Positions 56,623 through 64,000 of a DNA stretch of 64,000 nt are shown one piece after another (within the stretch, counting starts at the first letter, position 1; every line of letters starts with the position of its first letter). Position numbers and translations under genes: made by a program. The DNA comes from Aquisalibacillus elongatus (GTDB taxonomy: Bacteria > Bacillota > Bacilli > Bacillales > Alkalibacillaceae). The stretch lies in assembly GCF_003843875.1 (NCBI RefSeq), contig NZ_RKRF01000007.1, positions 682,001 to 746,000 on the forward strand. The letters run 5' to 3'. The notes under the pieces were generated by a model. That model did no database searches. It saw only the letters and a list, made by a program, of their open reading frames with translations, and had not been told where the DNA came from.

Positions 56623-57300
56623 TTAGTCAAAAAGCTTCAATGCTTTTTGTGCTGCTTCTTGTTCGGCTTCTTTTTTGGTTCGTCCTTGTCCTTCGCCTTT
56701 TTCGTTCTCGCCAACAAATACTTTGGCTATAAATTTGCGGTTGTGTGCTGGGCCGATTTCATCGACAATCTCATACATCACTTGTTCACCTTGTTGCTGA
56801 ACTTTTTCTTGAAGCTGTGTTTTATAATCCATCGCATGTGAAAAAGCACCAGGTTCAATCTTTGGAAAGATAAATTCTTTTAAAAATTGAATCACGGAAT
56901 CAAAACCTTGATCTAGATAAATCGCACCAATTAATGCTTCAAAGGCATCTGCTAATAAAGATGGCCTCTCTCTCCCACCGGATTTCTCTTCACCTTTACC
57001 TAATAATAAATAATCATAGAGTTCTAATTCTTTGGCAAATTGCTCTAAAGAAGGTTCACACACAATGTTAGCTCTGAATTTAGTTAGTTCACCTTCTGAC
57101 ATGTTTTTATACTCACGGTAAAGGTATTGAGAGACGGCCAATTCTAATACAGCGTCACCTAAAAACTCTAATCGTTCATTATCTTCTAGGTTTTGATCGC
57201 GATGCTCATTCACATACGATGTATGCATAAATGCTTGTTTTAATAAATCAATCTGGTTAAATGAAAGATTTAACTGGTTTTGTAATTGATTAAAATCCAT
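56623..57300 (-). CDS. rnc: Ribonuclease III
   Basis: Cleaves double-stranded RNA in rRNA and mRNA processing. The catalytic signature [17 protein letters not shown] is at about residue 40, further catalytic acids lie in [17 protein letters not shown] (about 120), and the C-terminal dsRNA-binding domain begins [14 protein letters not shown]. 225 residues from ATG 57300, which follows AGGTGAATTAT; the frame extends to 57357 without a good start. A hairpin lies in the 5' region. Confidence 0.96.
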   Translation of the reverse strand: MDFNQLQNQLNLSFNQIDLLKQAFMHTSYVNEHRDQNLEDNERLEFLGDAVLELAVSQYLYREYKNMSEGELTKFRANIVCEPSLEQFAKELELYDYLLLGKGEEKSGGRERPSLLADAFEALIGAIYLDQGFDSVIQFLKEFIFPKIEPGAFSHAMDYKTQLQEKVQQQGEQVMYEIVDEIGPAHNRKFIAKVFVGENEKGEGQGRTKKEAEQEAAQKALKLFD

Positions 57301-57338
57301 ATAATTCACCTGTTCTATTGTCTTTATAAATGGTAATA

Positions 57339-57360
57339 GGGATGGTAATCGTACCATCCC
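57339..57360 (-). other. Perfect 9-bp hairpin upstream of rnc
   Basis: On the minus strand GGGATGGTA pairs with TACCATCCC around CGAT, about 40 bases before the rnc ATG. The following TATTACCATTT is a poor terminator tail, so this may be an attenuator or an RNase III processing site like those that allow RNase III to regulate its own mRNA in E. coli. Confidence 0.5.
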
Positions 57361-57383
57361 CTTATATTTTGTGATATCAAATG

Positions 57384-57617
57384 TTATTGGTCGCTGTTTA
57401 TGTAATCAACAGCATCCCCAACTGTTTGAATTTTCTCGGCATCTTCATCTGAGATTTCCATATCAAACTCATCTTCTAATTCCATTACTAATTCAACAAC
57501 ATCTAATGAGTCCGCTTCAAGATCATCTTTGAATGAAGCTTCTTTTGTCACCTTTGCCTCATCTACATCTAAACGTTCTACGATAATTTCTTTTACACGA
57601 TTGAATACATCTGCCAT
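57384..57617 (-). CDS. acpP: Acyl carrier protein
   Basis: Carries growing fatty acids on phosphopantetheine attached to the Ser in [18 protein letters not shown] (about residue 36). 77 residues, the usual length, from ATG 57617 after GGGAGGTGAAAGGA. Acidic throughout. It follows fabG by 40 bases. Confidence 0.97.
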   Translation of the reverse strand: MADVFNRVKEIIVERLDVDEAKVTKEASFKDDLEADSLDVVELVMELEDEFDMEISDEDAEKIQTVGDAVDYINSDQ

Positions 57618-57657
57618 TCCTTTCACCTCCCTTCAAAAAATTAAAAAACAGGGTATA

Positions 57658-58398
57658 TTACATGACCATTCCGCCATCGACATGAATGGTTTGACCTGTA
57701 ATGTAATCAGCATCACTGGATGCTAAAAAGCGTACAACACGAGCCACATCTTCAGGCTCTCCTAATCGGTTTAACGGAATCATATCATGCATACCTTCTT
57801 TGGCTTCATCTGATAACTCATCCGTCATATCAGTTGTGACAAACCCAGGAGCCACTGCATTGACATTAATGTTCCTGGCAGCTAATTCTTTTGCGACTGA
57901 TTTTGTCATGCCAATAACGCCAGCTTTAGCTGCAACGTAGTTAGTCTGACCTGGATTTCCGGAGACACCTACAACTGATGCTAAATTAATAATTTTACCA
58001 CCACGTTGTTTCATCATAGGACGAGTCACAGCCTTAACGCAATTAAAGACACCTTTTAGGTTCGTATCAATAACTTCGTCAAATTCGTCTTCTTTCATAC
58101 GCATTAACAGGTTATCACGTGTTATGCCGGCGTTATTCACTAGTATATCAATAACTCCGAAATTTTCTGTTGCTTCTTTAACTAACGCTTTTACGTCATT
58201 AGCATCAGAAACATTTGCCTGTACAGCGATTGCCTGCTGTCCCATCTCTTCAATTTCCTTTACAACTGCATCGGCTTTATCTTTGCTACCTGCATAGTTA
58301 ACAACCACATTTGCACCGTTTTTAGCTAATTCTAATGCAATCGCACGACCTATACCTCTGGATGCTCCTGTAACAATTGCTACTTTACCATTTAGCAT
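57658..58398 (-). CDS. fabG: 3-oxoacyl-[acyl-carrier-protein] reductase
   Basis: NADPH-dependent short-chain dehydrogenase reducing 3-ketoacyl-ACP. The nucleotide-binding motif is [17 protein letters not shown], then [14 protein letters not shown], and catalytic Ser ([12 protein letters not shown]), Tyr and Lys ([13 protein letters not shown]). 246 residues. It is tightly packed after fabD (one base). Confidence 0.97.
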   Translation of the reverse strand: MLNGKVAIVTGASRGIGRAIALELAKNGANVVVNYAGSKDKADAVVKEIEEMGQQAIAVQANVSDANDVKALVKEATENFGVIDILVNNAGITRDNLLMRMKEDEFDEVIDTNLKGVFNCVKAVTRPMMKQRGGKIINLASVVGVSGNPGQTNYVAAKAGVIGMTKSVAKELAARNINVNAVAPGFVTTDMTDELSDEAKEGMHDMIPLNRLGEPEDVARVVRFLASSDADYITGQTIHVDGGMVM

Positions 58399-58399
58399 G

Positions 58400-59341
58400 T
58401 TATTCCTCCTTTAGCTTTTCATAAAAAGCATCTAATGACTCGACTTCATTTAACGTAAATGTTTTAGCTCTACGATGAATTTTCTTAACTAAACCTGTCA
58501 ATACTTTTCCACTTCCAATCTCAACAAAACCATCGACGTTGTCATTAAGCATGTTTTCGATTGTTTGTGTAAATTGCACTGGAGAATATAACTGTTCAAT
58601 TAATAATTGTTTAATTTCTTCAGACTTTTGAACTGGTTTTGCTGTCACATTGGCATAAACAGGGACAGTTGCATCATGAATGGTTACTTGATCTAATTCT
58701 TGTTTAAAATCCTCACTCGCCGGCTTCATTAATTCGGAATGAAAAGGTCCGCTTACATTTAGAGGAATCACTCGTTTTGCACCTTGTTCTTTTAATTGAT
58801 CAGACGCTTTATTCACACCATCTATAGTACCTGAAATGACAATTTGCCCAGGAGAATTATAGTTAGCGACATTAACAGGATCACCATTATTCGTAACTTC
58901 TTTTGTCACGGCATCAATTGTATCTCGTTCAACACCTAAAACAGCTGCCATCGTACCTTGTCCTGTAGGTACAGCCTTCTCCATAAATTGACCACGTTTA
59001 TGTACCAGTTTAATTGCATCTTCAAAAGTAAGTGAACCGGCTGCATATAGCGCTGTATACTCACCTAAACTATGGCCCGCTACAACATTAGGCTCAATAC
59101 CTTGATCTTTTAATAAGTTTAAAATCGCAACACTATTTAATAAAAGTGCAGGTTGGGCATTCTCAGTCTTTGTTAACTCGTCACTTGGGCCATTAAGCAT
59201 TAAATCACTTAACTTATAGCCCAGCACATCATCAGCTTGATGATATAAAGCTTTAACGGATTCATACTGTTCGTAAAAGTCTTGCCCCATTCCTACATTT
59301 TGAGACCCTTGACCAGGGAAAAGAAATGCTAGTTTTTCCAT
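58400..59341 (-). CDS. fabD: Malonyl-CoA:ACP transacylase
   Basis: Loads malonyl groups onto [21 protein letters not shown] begins the protein, and the nucleophilic Ser is in [16 protein letters not shown] (about residue 91); the catalytic His is in [15 protein letters not shown] (about 199). 313 residues. It follows plsX by two bases. Confidence 0.97.
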   Translation of the reverse strand: MEKLAFLFPGQGSQNVGMGQDFYEQYESVKALYHQADDVLGYKLSDLMLNGPSDELTKTENAQPALLLNSVAILNLLKDQGIEPNVVAGHSLGEYTALYAAGSLTFEDAIKLVHKRGQFMEKAVPTGQGTMAAVLGVERDTIDAVTKEVTNNGDPVNVANYNSPGQIVISGTIDGVNKASDQLKEQGAKRVIPLNVSGPFHSELMKPASEDFKQELDQVTIHDATVPVYANVTAKPVQKSEEIKQLLIEQLYSPVQFTQTIENMLNDNVDGFVEIGSGKVLTGLVKKIHRRAKTFTLNEVESLDAFYEKLKEE

Positions 59342-59343
59342 TT

Positions 59344-60342
59344 TTAAGCCTCCCGCTCATTCATAGCTTTGACTTCTTTTTCAATTAAAGTCACAACATC
59401 TGCCTCAACTAGATGGTAAGTTTGCTTAATCGCATTAAATATAGCCCGATCATTTGAAGAACCATGCGCTTTAATCACAGGTGCACTTAAGCCAAATAAA
59501 CCTGCACCACCATACTCTGAATAATCGAGTTGATCTTTTATACCTTTTAAATCGGACTTAACCATTGCGGCAGCTACTTTTGTTTTCATGTTTTTCATAA
59601 ACGTATCTTTAATCATGGAAAACATTGTTAAAGCCGTACCTTCAATCGATTTAAGTGCGATGTTGCCTGAAAAACCATCAGTGACAACAACATCAGCTGC
59701 TCCTTCTAATAAATCACGAGCCTCAACATTACCAATAAAGTTAACAGGCGCTTGTTGTAATAATTGAAAAGCTTCTTTTACTAATTCTGACCCCTTTTGT
59801 TCTTCAGTACCCACATTTAAAAGACCAACACGAGGATTCTTAATTCCTCTAACATTCTCTACATAAATGGAACCCATAATCCCATATTGCATTAAGTGAT
59901 GCGCTTTAGTTTCGACATTGGCACCTACATCTAGAAGTAAAAAACCGGTGCCGTCAACAGTAGGAAGTGTCGGGCTTAAAGCTGGTCGGTCGATTCCTTT
60001 AATACGACCTACTTTAAATAAACCGGTACTCATTAAGGCTCCTGTATTACCAGCTGATATACAGGCATCTGATTCACCGTTTTTAACAGATTCAGCCATT
60101 AATACCATAGAAGCATTCTTCTTCTTTCGCACAACTCTTGCCGGTTCATCTGTATTTTCGACTTTTTCAGTCGTATGATAAACCTTAATTCGAGGATGTT
60201 TTTCTAAATAAGGCTGAATCAGCTCTTCATTTCCATATAACGTAATTTCTAGATCTTCATAATGATCAACTGCCATTTTGGCTCCTTTAACGGCTGCCTC
60301 TGGAGCATGATCGCCCCCCATTGCGTCTATTGCTATTTTCAT
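59344..60342 (-). CDS. plsX: Phosphate acyltransferase PlsX
   Basis: Makes acyl-phosphate from acyl-ACP for phospholipid synthesis. [19 protein letters not shown] is diagnostic, with [17 protein letters not shown] (about 99) and [17 protein letters not shown] (about 219). 332 residues. It follows fapR by two bases; this is the FapR-controlled fapR-plsX-fabD-fabG set. Confidence 0.97.
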   Translation of the reverse strand: MKIAIDAMGGDHAPEAAVKGAKMAVDHYEDLEITLYGNEELIQPYLEKHPRIKVYHTTEKVENTDEPARVVRKKKNASMVLMAESVKNGESDACISAGNTGALMSTGLFKVGRIKGIDRPALSPTLPTVDGTGFLLLDVGANVETKAHHLMQYGIMGSIYVENVRGIKNPRVGLLNVGTEEQKGSELVKEAFQLLQQAPVNFIGNVEARDLLEGAADVVVTDGFSGNIALKSIEGTALTMFSMIKDTFMKNMKTKVAAAMVKSDLKGIKDQLDYSEYGGAGLFGLSAPVIKAHGSSNDRAIFNAIKQTYHLVEADVVTLIEKEVKAMNEREA

Positions 60343-60344
60343 CG

Positions 60345-60911
60345 TTATGACTTCCTTTCTGTCGTACGGTACATGTGAAACTTACCTTCAAAAACGACTT
60401 CACTATTCACATAACTCTTGACTTCAACAACGGTACGCTTCTTATCGTGACCGACCACTGAGGCCTTAGCAATTACACGTTCACCCGCTTTAACTGGACG
60501 TGTAAAATAAATTTCGGCATTTGCTGTTAAAGCTAATTCATCGTTGATGACGGCAACAGCCAATGAGTTCGCTTGTGCAAATAAATGGTGTCCACGTGCA
60601 ATCATATTACGAGAAAACACGTGCTCTTCTTTAATATCTAGAATCGAAATCGCTAGGTTATCTAACTCTAAATTAACGACCTCACCGATTACCTCATCGA
60701 TAGGTAATGCTTTTAAGGTTTCATTCCAATTATTATTTGCAACATGTTTAATTCGCTCACGGAGTTCAGGAATGGAAAGTTCTAACCGATCTAAACGGAT
60801 CGTTTGAATACTAACATCAAATGTTTTAGCTAATTCCTCATCCGTAATAAATGGCGTTTCTTCAATCATTTCTTTTAATTTTTCTTGTCGTTCTTTCTTT
60901 TTTAACTTCAT
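60345..60911 (-). CDS. fapR: Transcription factor FapR
   Basis: Represses fatty-acid and phospholipid genes and releases DNA when it binds malonyl-CoA. An N-terminal helix-turn-helix ([24 protein letters not shown], about 22-45) is followed by a hot-dog domain that binds the effector ([18 protein letters not shown] and [19 protein letters not shown]). 188 residues. A FapR-type operator lies directly upstream. Confidence 0.97.
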   Translation of the reverse strand: MKLKKKERQEKLKEMIEETPFITDEELAKTFDVSIQTIRLDRLELSIPELRERIKHVANNNWNETLKALPIDEVIGEVVNLELDNLAISILDIKEEHVFSRNMIARGHHLFAQANSLAVAVINDELALTANAEIYFTRPVKAGERVIAKASVVGHDKKRTVVEVKSYVNSEVVFEGKFHMYRTTERKS

Positions 60912-60928
60912 ACTTTACACCGTCCACT

Positions 60929-60948
60929 ATTATGACTAGGTCCTAATA
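60929..60948 (-). promoter_or_regulatory. FapR operator upstream of fapR
   Basis: TATTAGGACCTAGTCATAAT on the minus strand is an imperfect palindrome matching the known FapR site (ATTAGTACCTAGTCTTAAT type). It lies just downstream of the -10 element, where binding would block transcription. Confidence 0.88.
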
Positions 60949-60950
60949 GT

Positions 60951-60979
60951 AATATATAATACGTTACGCATTCTTGCAA
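60951..60979 (-). promoter_or_regulatory. Promoter of the fapR-plsX-fabD-fabG operon
   Basis: TTGCAA (60974-60979) and TATATT (60951-60956) on the minus strand are 17 bases apart; the FapR operator follows at 60929-60948. Confidence 0.72.
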
Positions 60980-60984
60980 TGCCT

Positions 60985-63030
60985 TTAATCAAAAATTCGA
61001 TCTTGAATTTTTGGGTCTGATTCAATTAATTCTTTTAGCTTCGCGTATTCAGAATCTTGATTTAATAAATCTTGCTTTATGACCTCTACGGCATCACGCC
61101 GCGCGACTTCTAAAGCTCGGTAATCATCAACGATATTTGCTACTTTAAATTCAGGTAAACCACTTTGTTTTTTACCAAAAAAGTCTCCTGGACCCCGAAT
61201 TTGCAAATCGTGTTCAGATAACGTAAAGCCATCAGTTGTCTCAGTCATGACTCGCATCCGTTCTTTTCCTGTATCACCTTTAGGGTCAGCTAATAAAATA
61301 CAATAGCTTTGATCACTACCGCGCCCCACTCGACCTCTCAACTGGTGTAATTGAGCTAAACCAAAACGCTCCGCATCATAGATCACCATAAGCGTCGCAT
61401 TTGGTACATTTACGCCAACTTCAACAACAGTTGTTGAGACGAGGACTTGAATGTCGTTAGACGCAAATTCACGCATGACGTCATCTTTTTCATCAGTACT
61501 TAATCTTCCGTGCATCAAACCAACTTGAATATCGTTTGGCAACACATCTTGTAATTCTTCATATACATCAACCGCGTTTTGGATATCAAGCTCGTCTGAT
61601 TCTTCAATTAAAGGACAAATGATATATGCTTGATGACCTGCTTGAACTTCTTTAATGATGAATTGATGAACTCTCTCAATCATGTTTTCCTTAACCCAGT
61701 ATGTCTCAACTGGCTGCCTTCCTTTAGGCATTTCATCAATAACAGATACATCCATATCTCCAAACGCTGTAATAGATAGCGTTCTTGGAATTGGTGTAGC
61801 AGTCATAAATAACACATCTGGATTTAACCCTTTATCGCGCAATGCTTTTCGTTGATTAACGCCAAAACGGTGCTGTTCATCCACGATGACTAACCCAAGT
61901 CGATTAAAAACTGTATCATCTTGTATTAGGGCGTGTGTGCCGACTACAAGGTCAACATCACCTTTTTTGATTCGCTCCAAACGTTCTTCACGTTTCTTAC
62001 CTTTTATTGAACCGGTTAGTAATTCAATGTTTAAAATGCCATCAAATATTTCTTTTAATGATTCTTCGTGCTGCTCGGCCAAAATTTCAGTAGGCACCAT
62101 TAGAGCCCCCTGTTGACCTGATAAGCAAGCGACATACAAGGCTATCGCAGCAACAACAGTTTTTCCTGACCCAACATCCCCTTGTAGCAATCGGTTCATA
62201 CGGTTTACGCTTTTTAAATCGCTAAGAATTTCATTTAAGACTCGATTCTGACTATCGGTTAATTCGAAAGATAAACCTTTGATAAACTCATCGATTTTAG
62301 ATTCATCAAATGTTTTGGGCATACCTTGCGTTTGCTTTTTATGATGTTCTTTAATCCATTGCATTTTAAGCTGAAAAATAAAAAGTTCTTCAAATATAAA
62401 TCGACGTCTAGCGTGTTTTAAAGTTGTTTTGGATGTCGGTTGATGTAATTCTCTAACGGCCTGTGGTCTATTTGGTAATTTATATTCTGTTAAATACTTA
62501 TCAGCCAACATCTCTTCAATCTCATCCACCGATGATTTAAGAGCGTAAGATACGAGCTTTTTAATTTGATTTGTCGTCAAGTTTCCCTTTGTATGATAGA
62601 CAGGCTGAATCGTTTGTTCTTCGCTGAACGATTTAGGGTGAAATTTTTGAACTGTTATTTGCAAACGATGCATGTCCCATTTACCAGTTAGGGTAACCGT
62701 TTCTCCGCGTATTAATTGATCCTTTAAAAACGATTGATTAAAAAATACGGCTTTTATTGCTACAACGCCTACTTGGATTGTAACCGTTAATCGAGACTTT
62801 TTACGTCCGAAGAAACTTAAATTAGGTTCGGAAACAATTTCACCTTGTATGGTTGCTATTTCTTCATGGTTTAGTTCAGTTAGCGGTTTTACTTCAAAAA
62901 AGTCATAACGAAAAGGAAAGTGGAAGAGCAAATCTCCCACTTTCGTAATCCCTAACATCTCTAGTTGTTCTTTCGTTTTCTCCCCGACACTTGGAATATG
63001 ATCGACTGGTTCTTTTATCAAAACAATCAC
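60985..63030 (-). CDS. recG: ATP-dependent DNA helicase RecG
   Basis: Remodels stalled forks and Holliday junctions. An OB-fold wedge domain occupies about 50-150. The helicase core has RLLQGDVGSGKTVVAAIALY (motif I, about 283), VIVDEQHRFGVNQRKALRD (DEQH box), FMTATPIPRTL (motif III), and LRGRVGRGSDQSYCIL (motif VI, about 565). 681 residues. It starts at GTG with only a weak Shine-Dalgarno sequence, 24 bases after sdaAA. Confidence 0.97.
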   Translation of the reverse strand: MIVLIKEPVDHIPSVGEKTKEQLEMLGITKVGDLLFHFPFRYDFFEVKPLTELNHEEIATIQGEIVSEPNLSFFGRKKSRLTVTIQVGVVAIKAVFFNQSFLKDQLIRGETVTLTGKWDMHRLQITVQKFHPKSFSEEQTIQPVYHTKGNLTTNQIKKLVSYALKSSVDEIEEMLADKYLTEYKLPNRPQAVRELHQPTSKTTLKHARRRFIFEELFIFQLKMQWIKEHHKKQTQGMPKTFDESKIDEFIKGLSFELTDSQNRVLNEILSDLKSVNRMNRLLQGDVGSGKTVVAAIALYVACLSGQQGALMVPTEILAEQHEESLKEIFDGILNIELLTGSIKGKKREERLERIKKGDVDLVVGTHALIQDDTVFNRLGLVIVDEQHRFGVNQRKALRDKGLNPDVLFMTATPIPRTLSITAFGDMDVSVIDEMPKGRQPVETYWVKENMIERVHQFIIKEVQAGHQAYIICPLIEESDELDIQNAVDVYEELQDVLPNDIQVGLMHGRLSTDEKDDVMREFASNDIQVLVSTTVVEVGVNVPNATLMVIYDAERFGLAQLHQLRGRVGRGSDQSYCILLADPKGDTGKERMRVMTETTDGFTLSEHDLQIRGPGDFFGKKQSGLPEFKVANIVDDYRALEVARRDAVEVIKQDLLNQDSEYAKLKELIESDPKIQDRIFD

Positions 63031-63054
63031 TCATTTTCATTCTTTTTTCGGATA

Positions 63055-63933
63055 TTACTCTGCGGCAGAGCCAAAGATTTTGGCCGCCAATGCTTTTCCA
63101 GTAGGTGTTGCAGCTAAACCACCTTCTGCTGTTTCTTTTAAGGTTGATGACATTTTCTCACCAATTTGATACATTGCACCAATAACTTCATCGCAAGGAA
63201 TACGGCTTGTAACACCCGCTAATGCTAAATCAGCAGACACAATTGCTTGTGATGAACCCATCGCATTACGTTTAACACACGGAACTTCAACGAGTCCTGC
63301 TACTGGGTCGCAAACTAGACCTAACATATTCTTAAGCGTAATCGCCATGGCTTGTGCCGATTGCTCAGGTGTTCCTCCAGCCATCTCAACAGCCGCTGCA
63401 CTCGCCATTCCTGCTGCAGAGCCAACTTCAGCCTGGCAACCACCAGCAGCACCTGAGATTGAAGCGTTATTCGCAATAACCTGACCAAACGCGCCTGCAG
63501 TAAAAAGAAAGCGTACCATTTGTTCACGAGTAGGGTTAAGGCGATCTTTTATACCGAATAAAACACCAGGAACACAACCAGCACTTCCAGCTGTAGGTGT
63601 CGCACAAATTGTCCCCATCGCAGCGTTCACTTCATTTGTTGAAACAGCTTTACTAACAACTTCTAACATTAAATCACCTGAAAGCGGTTGCTTTTCTTCG
63701 CGATATTTTTGGATTAATACAGCATCGCCACCCGTTAATCCAGACTTAGATTTCACACCTTGTAAGCCTTCTTCAACGGCATCTTCCATAACATCTAAGT
63801 TTCGTTCCATCTCGGCAAATATCTGTTCTCGAGTCTTTCCGCTTTCTTCAATTTCTTGCTCAATCATTACTTCTGAAATCGGTATATTTCTCTCTTCAGT
63901 TATTTTAATTAAGTCACTAACACTACGAAACAC
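63055..63933 (-). CDS. sdaAA: L-serine dehydratase, alpha subunit
   Basis: Catalytic half of the iron-sulfur L-serine dehydratase, which deaminates serine to pyruvate. Cys residues fit for a 4Fe-4S cluster occur in GTICATPTAGSAGCVPGVL, AAGGCQAEVGSAAGMASAAA and LVCDPVAGLVEVPCVKRN. 292 residues; start is GTG after GGGAAGTGGGAAT. The sdaAB end lies 16 bases upstream. Confidence 0.96.
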   Translation of the reverse strand: MFRSVSDLIKITEERNIPISEVMIEQEIEESGKTREQIFAEMERNLDVMEDAVEEGLQGVKSKSGLTGGDAVLIQKYREEKQPLSGDLMLEVVSKAVSTNEVNAAMGTICATPTAGSAGCVPGVLFGIKDRLNPTREQMVRFLFTAGAFGQVIANNASISGAAGGCQAEVGSAAGMASAAAVEMAGGTPEQSAQAMAITLKNMLGLVCDPVAGLVEVPCVKRNAMGSSQAIVSADLALAGVTSRIPCDEVIGAMYQIGEKMSSTLKETAEGGLAATPTGKALAAKIFGSAAE

Positions 63934-63949
63934 ATTCCCACTTCCCTTC

Positions 63950-64000
63950 TTAATCAGCTATTGTGACCACTTGTAAAATATGATCACATGTCCCAAGTTG
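63950..64000 (-). CDS. sdaAB: L-serine dehydratase, beta subunit, C-terminal end (cut by window edge)
   Basis: The last 16 codons and the TAA of a gene that enters from the window end. They read QLGTCDHILQVVTIAD, which fits the final strand of the ACT domain of SdaAB. The call rests on this short piece plus its position just before sdaAA, where Bacillus carries sdaAB. Confidence 0.75.
   Translation of the reverse strand, partial: QLGTCDHILQVVTIAD

Overview
The window is a stretch of a low-GC Bacillaceae chromosome (Firmicutes). The evidence is a nearly unbroken match to the Bacillus subtilis order cdsA-uppS-frr-pyrH-tsf-rpsB, fla/che, codY-hslU-hslV-xerC, topA-dprA-sucD-sucC, rnhB-rbgA-rplS, trmD-rimM-ylqD-khpA-rpsP-ffh-ylxM-ftsY-smc-rnc-acpP-fabG-fabD-plsX-fapR-recG-sdaAA. 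Glutamine- and acid-rich variable regions would suit a moderately halophilic or alkaliphilic member of the family, but genus cannot be fixed from the sequence. Every gene but one is on the minus strand, so the biological order runs from high to low coordinates. Many starts are given at an internal ATG, GTG or TTG where a clear Shine-Dalgarno sequence favours it over the longest reading frame.

Region 1 (1-4431): lipid and translation genes (cdsA partial, uppS, frr, pyrH, tsf, rpsB), with a terminator-like hairpin after rpsB, pyrH and frr. Region 2 (4432-33277): the fla/che operon from flgB to swrB, which builds the rod, hook, C-ring and export apparatus and carries cheB, A, W, C, D, Y and sigD. 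It has two sigma-A-like promoters at its head, and the nearer one overlaps a degenerate CodY box. fliM is interrupted by an in-frame TAG. Region 3 (33531-37214): codY, hslU, hslV and xerC, read from two good promoters. Region 4 (37522-46702): topA, dprA, sucCD, a FliK-like/FlhB-like pair (ylqG/ylqH), rnhB and rbgA; trmFO is not at its usual place beside topA. Region 5 (46703-52449): an intergenic array of five TTTATGCGC sites at 21-bp spacing, then rplS, trmD, rimM, ylqD, khpA, rpsP, ffh, ylxM and ftsY. Region 6 (52466-64000): smc, a lone plus-strand DUF1128 gene, rnc, the FapR-controlled fatty-acid genes, recG, sdaAA and the tail of sdaAB.

Most of the window is conserved housekeeping. The unusual material is the amber codon inside the GGxG motif of FliM, the 21-bp-period site array upstream of rbgA, two copies of a dispersed palindromic element whose outer stems differ in sequence but each pair with themselves, and the second FliK/FlhB-type gene pair outside the flagellar operon. 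I saw no prophage, insertion sequence, CRISPR array, rRNA or tRNA.
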